DNA of 64,000 nt from Urbifossiella limnaea (lineage in GTDB: Bacteria; Planctomycetota; Planctomycetia; Gemmatales; Gemmataceae): NCBI RefSeq assembly GCF_007747215.1, contig NZ_CP036273.1:4572322-4636321 (forward strand), read 5' to 3'. Each line of letters begins with the position of its first letter. Within the stretch, counting starts at the first letter, position 1. Shown piece by piece: positions 33,901-42,500 of this stretch. The notes under the pieces are model-generated. The model was given only the letters and a program-made list of their open reading frames with translations, searched no databases and was not told where the DNA came from. A program made the position numbers and the translations under genes.

Positions 33901-36269
33901 CGCCGCCAGAACGACCCGCCCCGGTGGAGCGCGTCGCAGGCGACCGCCGCGGCCTCGGGGGCGAACGCCTCCGGGGCGAACGTCGCCGCCAGCCGGGACC
34001 GGATTGCCGCGGCCGCGGCCTCCTCCTCGGCCGCCCGCGCGGCCGCGGCGCGGACCTCCGCCCGGCGGGCCGCGTCCCACCAGCCGGGCGGGATCGGCAG
34101 CCCGGTGGCGACCTCCGCCCCGACCTGGGCGAACTTCCGCGCCTGCCCGACGGCGCCGACGCGGGCGGGGAGCCGCAGCGCGGCCAGGAGCCGGGCGTAT
34201 GCGTCCGCGATCCGGTCGAGTACGGGGCGGGCGGCGGCCAGGCGGTCCGCCGCGACGCGCGCGGCCGCCGCCCGCTCGCGCGCCGGCAGCGTCGCGCCGC
34301 CGACGAGGCGGTCTCGCGGCCCGGCGACCCCACCGGCGAGCGCGGCCGCACGGGCCGGCTCCAGCCGCCGCACCGCTGCCGGGTCGAACGCGCCGAGTGA
34401 GTCGCCCAGAGCCCGACACCGGGCAGTGGCCGCGTGGAGCGCGCGGGCGGCGGCCGCCGAGGCGCGCGGGTCGCTCGCCAGCCACGTCGGCGGCACCGGG
34501 GGCACGGCCAGCATTGCCCGCGCGGCGCGGACGGCGGCCTGCCACCCGGCGACGGTGTCGGCCGGGCCGCCGGCCGCGAGGTCGGCGAGGGTGGTGCCCG
34601 CGGCCAGCCGGGCGGCCCCGGCCGCCAGCCGGCCGAGGTGGTAGCGGGCGTCGTCGAGCCCGGCCTGGGTCACGGCCGCCAGCCGGCACCCCCGCCACGG
34701 GTGCGCCCCCGGGTTCTCGACGACCGCCCGGCAGCGGGTCAGCCCGTCGAGCGCCTCGGTCGCGCGGCGGTAGAAGTCGGCGTCCCGGGCGGAGACGTCC
34801 GGGTCCGTCCACCGGGTCCGGTCGGGCAGGTCGGCGAGCCGGGCCAGCTCCCCGTGGGCCTGGAAGGCGGACAGGCCGAGCGGCGGCCGGGGGCGGTGGA
34901 GCTCGGCCGCGTAGGAGTTCAGCCGGCGGCGGTCGTCGGCCAACTGCCGCAGCTCGCCGGACACGTCCCGGTACGGCTCCGGGGGGAGGTCGAGGCACCG
35001 CCCGAGCTCCGCCGCGACCTCCCGCTTGTTGGTCTTGTGGCTGTGGAGTTCGAGGCAGAAGTCGCCGAGCCCGCGGGCGTCCAGCCGCCGCTTCACCACC
35101 TCCAGCGCGGCCGTCTTCTCGCTGACGAACAGGACCGTCTTGCCGGCCGCCAAGAGCTCGGCGACGCAGTTGGCGATGGTCTGGCTCTTACCCGTCCCCG
35201 GCGGGCCGTCGATGACCACGTCGGCCCCGCGCTTGACGGCCTCGATCGCCTCATGCTGGCTGCTGTCGGCGTCGAGGATGTGGGTCGCGGCATCCGGCGG
35301 GACGGCCTCATCCAGGTCGGCGGGCGCGGGCAGGCCGGGCGGCGGGCGGAGCTCGACTGCCCCGTCCCCGGCGATCGCCCGGCACAGGGAGTGGGCCTTC
35401 ACCCGATCGGCGTTCTGCTTGAGGTCCTCCCACATTGCCAGCTTCTGGAAGTTGAACACCCCCAGGGCCGCCGCCTCGACCACCCCCCATCGGGGGTCAG
35501 CGCGGACCGCGGCGGCGACCGCGGCCAAATACGCCGCCAGCCCGTCCGCCCCGTCGATGTCGAGGTCGCCGGCCGGGAGGCGGATCCGGAAGTCGGCGGC
35601 CAGGAGCTCGGCGAGGCAGTGGTTGGGGGCCGGGTCGTCGTCGCTCGCCTGGAGCGTCCAGACCGCCTCGACCGACTCGCGGGAAAGGCGGACCGGGACC
35701 AGGACGAGCGGGGAGCGGAGTTCCTCCCGGCTGTCCGGGCTGTCGTACCAGCGGAGAAAGCCGAACGCGGCGTACAGGGTGGCGATGCCGTGGTCGGTCT
35801 CGGCCTCGGACGCGGCGCGGTGGAGGCGGAGGAGGGTGCCGGCGAGCTTCTTGTCGGACAGGTCGGTGAGGAGATGGTCGGGGCCGAGGCTGGCCGACTC
35901 CCGGCACTCCTCGGTCAGTTCGCGGAGTGTCCGCGGCGGCTCGGCGTCGGGAGCAGCGGCAAGTGCGTCAGGGACGGGTTCCTCGGGCGGGCCGGCGGTG
36001 GCAGGGTTCGCGTCAGCGCCGGGCTCGTCTCGGCGGTCGGGCTCGGCGTCGATCGCGTCCGCCGGCAGACCGAGGAGATCCCGCTTCCACGGGAACGTGA
36101 GCGGCCGCCCCTCGACCACGAGCCGCTGCCAGAGGGCGTCGGCGGCGGGGTGTAGGAGTTCGACCCCGCCTCCGCGTCCGGTCGCGAACTTGACGAGCCG
36201 GTTTCGTTTGGTGGTGTCGAGGAGGCTCTTCTGCCACTCGGCGATTCGGGCATCGATGTCGAACGGCAT
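30924..36269 (-). CDS. DUF4011-SF1 helicase-Vsr-like endonuclease protein (Hhe-like defence protein)
   Basis: 1781 aa. The N-terminal DUF4011 domain begins WQKSLLDTTKRNRLVKF. A split superfamily-1 helicase follows, with Walker A DGPPGTGKSQTI (about residue 350) and Walker B VVIFDEASQ (about 1270), separated by a long Ala-rich helical insert. The C-terminal helicase motifs include FSQRQQNRILDELE and NVQGDERDVILLSVGYG. A Vsr/DUF559-like nuclease (about 1565-1665) reads FDSPFEREVCEELRRRGL and VLGVECDGATYHSS. A DUF3320-type winged helix closes the protein. This order matches the single-gene Hhe antiphage candidates (DUF4011-helicase-Vsr). The start at 36269 is chosen for MPFDIDARIAEWQ; the frame upstream is non-genic. 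Confidence 0.92.
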   Translation of the reverse strand: MPFDIDARIAEWQKSLLDTTKRNRLVKFATGRGGGVELLHPAADALWQRLVVEGRPLTFPWKRDLLGLPADAIDAEPDRRDEPGADANPATAGPPEEPVPDALAAAPDAEPPRTLRELTEECRESASLGPDHLLTDLSDKKLAGTLLRLHRAASEAETDHGIATLYAAFGFLRWYDSPDSREELRSPLVLVPVRLSRESVEAVWTLQASDDDPAPNHCLAELLAADFRIRLPAGDLDIDGADGLAAYLAAVAAAVRADPRWGVVEAAALGVFNFQKLAMWEDLKQNADRVKAHSLCRAIAGDGAVELRPPPGLPAPADLDEAVPPDAATHILDADSSQHEAIEAVKRGADVVIDGPPGTGKSQTIANCVAELLAAGKTVLFVSEKTAALEVVKRRLDARGLGDFCLELHSHKTNKREVAAELGRCLDLPPEPYRDVSGELRQLADDRRRLNSYAAELHRPRPPLGLSAFQAHGELARLADLPDRTRWTDPDVSARDADFYRRATEALDGLTRCRAVVENPGAHPWRGCRLAAVTQAGLDDARYHLGRLAAGAARLAAGTTLADLAAGGPADTVAGWQAAVRAARAMLAVPPVPPTWLASDPRASAAAARALHAATARCRALGDSLGAFDPAAVRRLEPARAAALAGGVAGPRDRLVGGATLPARERAAAARVAADRLAAARPVLDRIADAYARLLAALRLPARVGAVGQARKFAQVGAEVATGLPIPPGWWDAARRAEVRAAAARAAEEEAAAAAIRSRLAATFAPEAFAPEAAAVACDALHRGGSFWRRLFPAWGAVRAKVAGWYAGTAPDRAAILADLGVLTEYHRRAGYVRQVEAGYAAELATGAGGRADWAATAEGLAAAERYERWKLPAEARAVLAPGGGLDRAGLAAAADDLRRADAEFQAAWTAVTAAYAPADPAAALAATAADLRDRLRAEAAAVAAEADGLAELVGLLRDGRDLPPGECIPRSAELAELADLRRRLAALAAALALDGTAETVEATDWGGFAATGEALERFLAAAGRPSPAAAAALPAGPARDRLRAAVEASDEAARGGFEDAWVYVAGTLFPADEPVSEGVVLACAAVPDVACWAAARLSDLTRLDEWVRYRQVRRDAAALGVEAVVDEVCRGELALDRAADAFRRRFLGLWLDAVYARVPALADFAADDHDLRVGRFGRLDRLAVEAAPARLRAALLAHPRRPRADGSAPDTSELGVLLREGNKKRRHLPVRRLFAALPTLLPRLKPCVMMSPLAVSTYLGAADLTFDVVIFDEASQVRPPDAVGAVYRGRQLVVAGDPRQLPPSDFFARATADDPDADDGADGTAGFESLLNVCLSLGLVRKRLRWHYRSRREGLIAFSNRYFYDGGLVTFPGADDAAGPAVRFERVADGRFEDGVNVPEARRAADLVVEHARRRPDESLGVIAFSQRQQNRILDELEARRRAHPELEGFFKEDRPDRFFVKNLENVQGDERDVILLSVGYGPDAAGKVAMRFGPLNRDGGERRLNVAVTRARAGMTVVSSLAATDIDLSRTGAEGARLLRAFLDYAERGPTALAEAVTSAAAAGFDSPFEREVCEELRRRGLTVHPQVGCGGFKIDLGVVDRAGGGRYVLGVECDGATYHSSATARDRDRLRQAVLEGLGWRLCRVWSTDWLRNREKQVQRVLDALASAAVPAPPPVTPPPPPDPPTPVTPPDLPPAPPSPTYAKIDDVPELVVRTTVLAVVEEYGATEAGDLCRAVARRLGFKRLGGRIEDRIKESLDALARERKLERRDDGRWGAAG

Positions 36270-36399
36270 GGAGTCAAGTCTTCCGTGTAGCGTGCCTGCG
36301 TCAGTACGGTCTGGCGTTATCCAAACCGATCGTACCAAACCCGCCGCGGGCCTGCGAGTATTCGAGGACGCGAATGGCGTCGAGCGGGCTGTGGCGGAC

Positions 36400-36728
36400 A
36401 TGCTCTTGGGCGGCGGCGTGGCGGCGCGGGTGACGCCGTGGACGATCACGGCCGGGCACCGCACCGGATGGGGGACGGGAGGGTGCCGAAGAAGGACCTG
36501 GTCGGGGCGGTGCAAGCGGTGCTCGGGACGCTGCGGCTGAAGATCGCCCCGGGGCTGCCGCTGGCGGAGGTGCTGGCCAAGGAGTTGGAGTCGTTCCGGG
36601 TGAAGGTGACGGCGGACCGCAACGAGTCGTTCGAATCCTGGAGGGAGCGGGACCACGTCGACCTGGTGCTGGCCCTCGCCCTGGCCGTCTGGACCGGGGA
36701 GCGGCTCGGCCCACGACCGGCTCGACGC
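36400..36728 (+). pseudogene. phage terminase large subunit-like fragment
   Basis: From about 36480 the frame reads RVPKKDLVGAVQAVLGTLRL, LAEVLAKELESFRVKVTADR and ERDHVDLVLALALAVWTGER. That is the end of a terminase nuclease domain with the D-x-x-x-A-x-A tail. A preceding piece in another frame (LLGGGVAARVTPWTITAGH) belongs to the same protein, so there is a frameshift and the N-terminus is missing. Confidence 0.55.
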
Positions 36729-37090
36729 CTTCCTCTCGGCCTGGGTCGCCAGCCTTGACGAGGAGGACCGCAGGGGCTTCGGCACGCCACCCCACGATGT
36801 GATCTGGGTTCCGAGGGTGCAGACCACGCCGGAACGCAGGGGCGGTGTATGAAGGTGGTGATCCAGTGTGCCGGGCGGAAGCGGGGCGAGGCCGGGGTCG
36901 AAGTCGCCTTCGTCGCCTGCCCCGACCTATCTACGCCGGGAACTGCCGTACCCCGAGTCTGCCGACCCGATGATTCGGCGGGAGGCACTGGGACGTGGCG
37001 TGACGTGCTCATTTGGTACATCCAGCGGTACCGCCGGGAGGGAGCGAACCAGGACCATCTGCCCCAGCGGGTGACCTCTACACCCCCCGG

Positions 37091-37327
37091 GTGTACCGGC
37101 GGCTGGTGGACTACCTCCAACTCCTCCAGGCCGAGAACCCGAGGGACAACCGCGTCCAGCAGGTGGGCACTGCCGCCCGCCGGTTGAAGCACGTCGCCCG
37201 GCAGACGGGGGTGCCGATCATCTGTCTCCGCCAGCTCAACCGCCAGGTCGAGGAGCGGGCGAGTGGGAAGCCGCGGCTGTCCGACCTCCGGGAATCGGGT
37301 GAGATCGAGCAGCACGCCGACGCTGTC
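37091..37327 (+). pseudogene. DnaB-type replicative helicase, C-terminal fragment
   Basis: VYRRLVDYLQLLQAENPRDN, LKHVARQTGVPIICLRQLNR and ERASGKPRLSDLRESGEIEQ are the Walker B/H3 and H4 regions of the DnaB RecA-like domain. About 80 residues survive without the ATP-binding P-loop. A phage or plasmid origin is likely. The 36841-37090 stretch has an unassigned open frame starting MKVVIQCAGRKRG that appears truncated. Confidence 0.65.
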
Positions 37328-37354
37328 TCCCAGGCGAACGGCACGTGGGACAGA

Positions 37355-37700
37355 CCCGGGGGGCGACGAGCGACTGAAAGCCCTCGCCGGTCTCGAAGAT
37401 CGGGTTGTGGCGGGCGACCGGGCCGCCGACGAAGGAGCGGAGGTATGGGAAGTGCCTGGCGACCCAGCCGTTGATCAAGTCCCCGCCGTACTGGCTGCGG
37501 AGCTTGCAGACCGCCCGCCAGTGGTCGCGGTCCACCTCGCCGCGGCTGGCGGCGACGAACTGGCCGCAGATCGGTCGCAGGTGCGGCAGCCACCAGTCGA
37601 GATCGAACGGCCGAAGCGCTTCAACCTTCTCGGCGAGCCGTTCCCAGTCGGCGGTCGTGCCCTCGAGTGTGGGGCGAGTCGTGGTCGGGTTGTGGACGCC
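37355..37700 (-). pseudogene. DUF4419-like protein fragment
   Basis: The minus strand reads WERLAEKVEALRPFDLDWWL, PHLRPICGQFVAASRGEVDR, DHWRAVCKLRSQYGGDLING and WVARHFPYLRSF. This resembles the central part of DUF4419 proteins (W-W-L-P-x-L-x-P...I-x-G-W). Both ends are missing. Confidence 0.5.
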
Positions 37701-37721
37701 GGGTGTGGGTCGCCAGGGGCC

Positions 37722-39023
37722 TCAACCACCCGGTCGTTCCGCGTACCCCTTGCCCACCTTCTCCGCGATCAATCCGTCGGCTGCGGCCGCGGCCTTCTCG
37801 GGCGTTGGGAACGTCTTCGACTTCTGCTGCCCGGCGCTGCCGATTTTCCCCCACCGCGTCGTCACGTCCGCCCCGTCGGTCCACACCTCCCAGAACTTCG
37901 CCGCGCCGGCTTCGGTGAACTCGAACAACCGCCTCGCCGCTCCAGGGGAAGACGCCACGACCGGCGGGGCCGGTAACGGGTCGGGGTCCGCGGGCGGCGG
38001 TGAGGCGGCGGGAACCCCGCCGTCAGCCCGGAGCCCGACGTAGCTCGGGAACCGCGGGACGCCCCCGTCCGACAGCTCCTGGTAGCGGAACGTGATCGTG
38101 GACCCGACCGGCGGGGGGCTCTGCCGCTCCCGGTCCGTGAACCCGGTCCCGACGCTGAAGACCTTGCCGCTGGCCAGCCGCACCGTCAGCGCCCCGAGCC
38201 GGCCGGCGTGCCGCCCCTTCCCGGGCTCGTGCCCGACCACGACCGCCTCGTCGTCCCGGAAGCTCTTCACCTTCACCAGCGTGCCCGACCGCCCGGCCTC
38301 GTACCGCGACCCCGGCTCGCGGAGCATCAGCCCCTCGCCGCCGAGCCCCTCGACCCGTGCCAGCTCGGCCCGCAGGTGGTCGACGCCGCGGCACAGCTCG
38401 TGGGGGTGGAGGGCCGCGAACCCCGCCTTCCATTTGGCGAGGCCGTCCCGGAGGTACGCGACCCGCTCCTCGAACGCCCCGCCCGCGGCCGGGGCGTCGA
38501 ACACCAGGAACTGCACCTCCTTCCAGGTGTCCGGCTTGTCCTGCCGGCGGACGATGCCGACCGTCCGCTGGAACGCCTTCCGGGCGACCCACAGTTCGCC
38601 GTCGAGCGGCACGTCCGGGAGCCCCTCGACGAACCAGTTCGGGGCGTGGTAGAGGTTCCCCTGGCGGGAGACGAACTGCGTGCCGTCCCAGTACGCGCGG
38701 ACCCCGTCGAGCTTCTCGCTCATCCACCACCCGGCGGGGTCGCGGGCGTTGTCCCACGTCTCGGCGAGTAGGACCGGCGGGCCGGCGGCGTCGCCGTCGG
38801 CCGCGGCCGGCTTCTGCGGCCGCGCCGCGCCGACGCGGGCCTCCTCGGCGACGTCCCCGCGGAGCTTGCGGAGGTGCTTGCACGTCCGCCGCTCGATCGG
38901 CGTGGACTGGTTCCGCCACGCCGGGCAGGTGCAGGAGTAGACCCCGCCGACGTTCCGGAGCTGATACGGCTTCGCCCCGGACCCCTTCACCTCGAACGTC
39001 TCGCCGTCGGCCAGGTCGGGCAT
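37722..39023 (-). CDS. SWIM zinc finger-ATP-dependent DNA ligase-WGR fusion protein
   Basis: 433 aa from ATG 39023. A SWIM zinc finger at residues 31-50 (C31-x-C33...C48-x-H50) precedes an ATP-dependent ligase core. The core has motif I SEKLDGVRAYWDG (K104 as the adenylated Lys), VPLDGELWVARK, GLGGEGLMLREP and LVKVKSFRDDEAVVV, then an OB-fold (GALTVRLASGKVFSVGTG). A WGR domain ends the protein (FWEVWTDGADVTTRWGKIGS). The ligase would seal nicks; SWIM and WGR are nucleic-acid-binding add-ons. It is transcribed away from the retron-like operon, with about 210 bp between its start and the ncRNA. A SWIM protein also occurs in that operon, which suggests a functional link (inference). Confidence 0.9.
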   Translation of the reverse strand: MPDLADGETFEVKGSGAKPYQLRNVGGVYSCTCPAWRNQSTPIERRTCKHLRKLRGDVAEEARVGAARPQKPAAADGDAAGPPVLLAETWDNARDPAGWWMSEKLDGVRAYWDGTQFVSRQGNLYHAPNWFVEGLPDVPLDGELWVARKAFQRTVGIVRRQDKPDTWKEVQFLVFDAPAAGGAFEERVAYLRDGLAKWKAGFAALHPHELCRGVDHLRAELARVEGLGGEGLMLREPGSRYEAGRSGTLVKVKSFRDDEAVVVGHEPGKGRHAGRLGALTVRLASGKVFSVGTGFTDRERQSPPPVGSTITFRYQELSDGGVPRFPSYVGLRADGGVPAASPPPADPDPLPAPPVVASSPGAARRLFEFTEAGAAKFWEVWTDGADVTTRWGKIGSAGQQKSKTFPTPEKAAAAADGLIAEKVGKGYAERPGG

Positions 39024-39234
39024 GGTTGGGCCTCCGAGGAGGGATGGACGGGTGGGATGGAGTGGTGTGGAGAGTATCCCGCGAGCTGCCGCCACGCAAT
39101 CGGCGTAGCGGGGGGGCCGTGGCAGTGGCACTGGGCTCCGTTCGCCTGCTCCCGCTCGTGCGAATCCCGGCCCGAGTCGTTTTTCTCACTCCGTTGCTTG
39201 CACCCCGCGGTCGCCACGGGTAAAACTCGTCTCA

Positions 39235-39488
39235 CGTCGGTCGGAGGTCATCGGTTTAGCTCGGCTGCTCTGCAGCGGGGTGATGTTGCGTCACCCGAGC
39301 ACTTGGTCCGCCATGCGTCCCGAGGAAGGCTGTTCCAGACCCGCTATCGGACCGGACGGTGCCGGTGCCGGGCAGGCCTGGTTCAACCCCGCCGTTCGTG
39401 GTTCCTGCCCGGCACCGGCACCGTCCGGTCCGGCGGGTCCGTGAGCCTTCCACGTTCCAGGTCAGGTAGTAGACCGCCCCGACCGACG
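39235..39488 (+). ncRNA. candidate retron msr-msd non-coding RNA
   Basis: The outer inverted repeat (a1/a2-like) is CGTCGGTCGG at 39235-39244 with CCGACCGACG at 39479-39488, continued by GGTC (39246-39249) with GACC (39472-39475). Just inside a1 stands TTTAGC (candidate branch G at 39259), followed by small hairpins (GCTGC-TCT-GCAGC and GGGTGA-TGTTGCG-TCACCC). A very long stem comes next: GGAAGGCT/AGCCTTCC, GACCCGC/GCGGGTC and a perfect 28-bp arm (39349-39376 with 39404-39431) around a 27-base loop. This order (a1, branch G, short msr hairpins, long msd hairpin, a2) is the retron ncRNA plan. It lies at the head of an operon whose fourth gene is a retron-type RT. Confidence 0.6.
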
Positions 39489-39543
39489 GCCCGTGCGCGG
39501 CAACCCACCGCGCACGGGCGTTCTTCTCGACACCGGGGGTCTC

Positions 39544-42500
39544 GTGGCCGTCGCCCTCACCCTCGCCGACGTCCGCCGCGCGTGGGACGCCCGCGACCCC
39601 GAACTGCCGCGGCTCGTCGCCCGCCTCGCGGCCCAGCCCGACCCCCTGCCCGCCCAGCCACTCCGCGACGGGGCGGTCACCTTCGACACGTTCCGCACCC
39701 TCGGCCGCGACTACCAGTTCCGCCGCCGGCCGAGGGAGGAGCAGGCGCACCAGCGCGTCGAGTTGCTGAAGGCGCTCGAAGCCCCCGGCGCCGAGGTGCC
39801 GCTGCCCGACCGCCTCCGGCTGTACACCGTCGTCCTCGACCTGTGGGCCGCCGACGACCCGTTCGCCCGGTCGTGCCTGTTCGAGGTGATCGAGACGGTG
39901 CCGCTCGCCTACGGCCCGTGGCGCGCCCTGAAGCGCGTCTTCAAGGAGGCCGAGGCGAAGCCCGACACCGCGGTGTACGGCGCCCTCGCCGCCCGGTTCG
40001 ACGCCGAGGCGGCGCAGCACCGGCCCGGCCGCGAGGTGAGCGGCGCGACGCTCGCGTACCTGGCCCGGCGGGCGTGGCGGTTCCTCCGCCGCACCGGCGT
40101 GCAACTCCCCGCCACCTACCCCGACACCGCGGTGGACCTGCTCACCCGCTACCCGGCCGACACCAACTGGCGGAACACCTGGGTCGCCAACCACATTTTC
40201 TTCCACGACTCGAAGAAGTACGGCCGGTCGCGCTTCACCTTCGGCTACCGCGAGTACCCGTCGCCGGACCGGATCAAGGACCGGGCGTTCGGCGACCTGT
40301 GGAAGCGCAGCCCGCGGCCGCTGTTCACGCTGCTGGAGCGGGCGAAGGCCGACGCCGTCCGCGCGTTCGCCGCCGCCGGCCTGAAGGCCGACTTCCGCGC
40401 CGCGCTGCGCGACGTGGAGCCCGTGTGGGTGGTGCGCCTCGTCGGCGTGCGGAGCGCGGCGATCGACGAGTTCGTGGTGTGGCTCCTCCAGAACGTGCCG
40501 ACGTTCGAGCAGGCCGGGTTCCGCGCCAACGGCCTCCACGCCGCGGTGCTGCGGCTCCTCGACTCGCCGAGCAACGCCGCCCGCGTCTACGCCGCCGACT
40601 ACGCCCGCACCCACGCCCGCGACCTGACCGTGCCCGACCTCGTGCGGCTGGCCAACAACAGCCACGACCCAGTGCGGAAGCTGGCCCGCGACCTCCTCGG
40701 CGAGCGCGACCCGCGCAAGGACGTCGGCCTCGCGGCGTGGGGCGAGCTGCTCGACACCGAACACGGCCACGCCTACGCCGCGGAGGTGATCCCGAAGGCG
40801 TTCGGCGCCGCCGAGCTGACGCCCGCGTGGTTCGCCGATCGCCTCCTGACGCCGAGCGAGAAGGCGTTCCAGTTCGTGTGGAAGCTGCTGCCGAAGTTCC
40901 ACGCGCCGCCCGCGCTCGGGCCCGCGTTCTACTTCGGCGTGCTCAAGCGATTCGTCCGGGACGACACCGACTCCCGCCGCCGTCTCCACCTGATCGCGCA
41001 GGAACTGACCCGCTTTGACCTCGACACGCTCGACCGCGACTCCCTCCGCTGGCTGCTGCTCGCGCCTGCCGGGTGGTTGGTCGTGGGGGCCTGGATCGAC
41101 GGGGGGAAACTCAAGCCGGCGACACTTGGCATCGACTTTTGGAAGGCGCTCGCGTTCCACCCCGACTACGAGGCCGATCCGTGGCTCGCGGCGCTGCGGG
41201 CGTCCGGCCCGGAGTGGGCGGCGGAGCTGACCTTCCAGGAGGTAACATCCGGCGTTGTGCTGAACTGGATGCGCGACGTGCGCAAGTTCCCGCCGCTCGA
41301 CCTCGGGTTCGACTGGCTCATGAAGCTGGTGGCCCGCAGCGAGCCGATCTACCACGACTTCGCCGTCGATACGCTGATCCGCGCATTCGCGCCGGCCGAT
41401 TTCGCGCCACAGCAGGCCGCCCCGACCGCTGCGGCCCCCACGACCGTCGACCTGCAGAAGGCCTCCTTCCTGTTCACCGGCAAGCTGGCGTCGATGACGC
41501 GCGACGAGGCCGAGGCGAAGGTGAAGGGGGCGAACGGGACGGTCGCCGGGTCGGTGACGAAGAACCTGCACTACCTGGTCATCGGCGACGAGGGCTCGCC
41601 GCTGTACGGCCAGGGGAAGAAGGGGTCGAAGCAGGTCAAGGCGGAGCAGCTGAACGCGGCCGGCACGAACATCGGCATAATCTCGGAGACGCGGTTCCTG
41701 CAGATGCTCGTCGGGCAGCAGGTGGCGGCCACGGCCGACGCCACGCTCGCCGGCTGCGAGCGGTTGTGGGAACTGGCCGTCGCCCCCGGCCCCGCCGACG
41801 CGCCGGTCGGCAAGTTCGCCCGGCTGTACGTCCGCCGCCACCACCCGGTGATCGGCCAGCAGCTGACGGACCGCCCGGTCGATCCCGGCACGGAGGTACC
41901 GCTGGCGTTCCTGACGTGGGAGCGCGTGTCGCCTCTGTTCGCCGAGACGCGCCGCTCGCTCAGGGAGTTCGCACTCGACCTGGCCCGCTGGGAGTTCGCC
42001 CGCTGGAACCCCGACGTGGACGCGCTGGTGTGGATGAGCGAGTTGCCCTTCGCCGACGTGCGCCGGTTCGTGGCCCAGGCGCTGCTCGCCGCCGAAGCCA
42101 CGGAGACGCGCGCGTTCCGCCTCGACCCGGCGAAGCTGGAGCCGGCCGCGGCGTACCGCTTCTGCGAGGCCGCCGACCCGGAGACGCGGGCGCTCGGCAT
42201 GGAACTCATCAACCGCGTGCCGCGGTTCCGCGTGCCCGAGGAATTGTTCCGCCTGACCGAGAGCCCCGACCGCAAGGTGCGGGCGTTCGTCATCCGGGCG
42301 CTGTGGGCGGCGTACCGCGACCGCGGCGTGACGGCCGAGTGGAAGCCGCCGACCGCCCCAACGCCCGAGGTCGGCGCGAAGGCGAAGAAGGCCGCCGCGG
42401 AGCTGGCCGCGACCCGCGGCGACGGCGTGCCGGCCCGGCCGCCGCAGTGGCCCGCCGAACGGCCGACGCTCGCGCAATTCCTGCGCCGCGTGCTGTTCGA

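Noticed and set aside
30466-34998. A 1510-aa open frame on the minus strand within the Hhe-like gene
   Set aside because: Gly/Arg/Pro-rich shadow frame caused by high GC; the overlapping frame has clear helicase and nuclease motifs.
36270-36827. Upstream extension of the Hhe-like frame
   Set aside because: The extra 186 residues are low-complexity shadow sequence overlapping a terminase fragment on the other strand; the family N-terminus begins at 36269.
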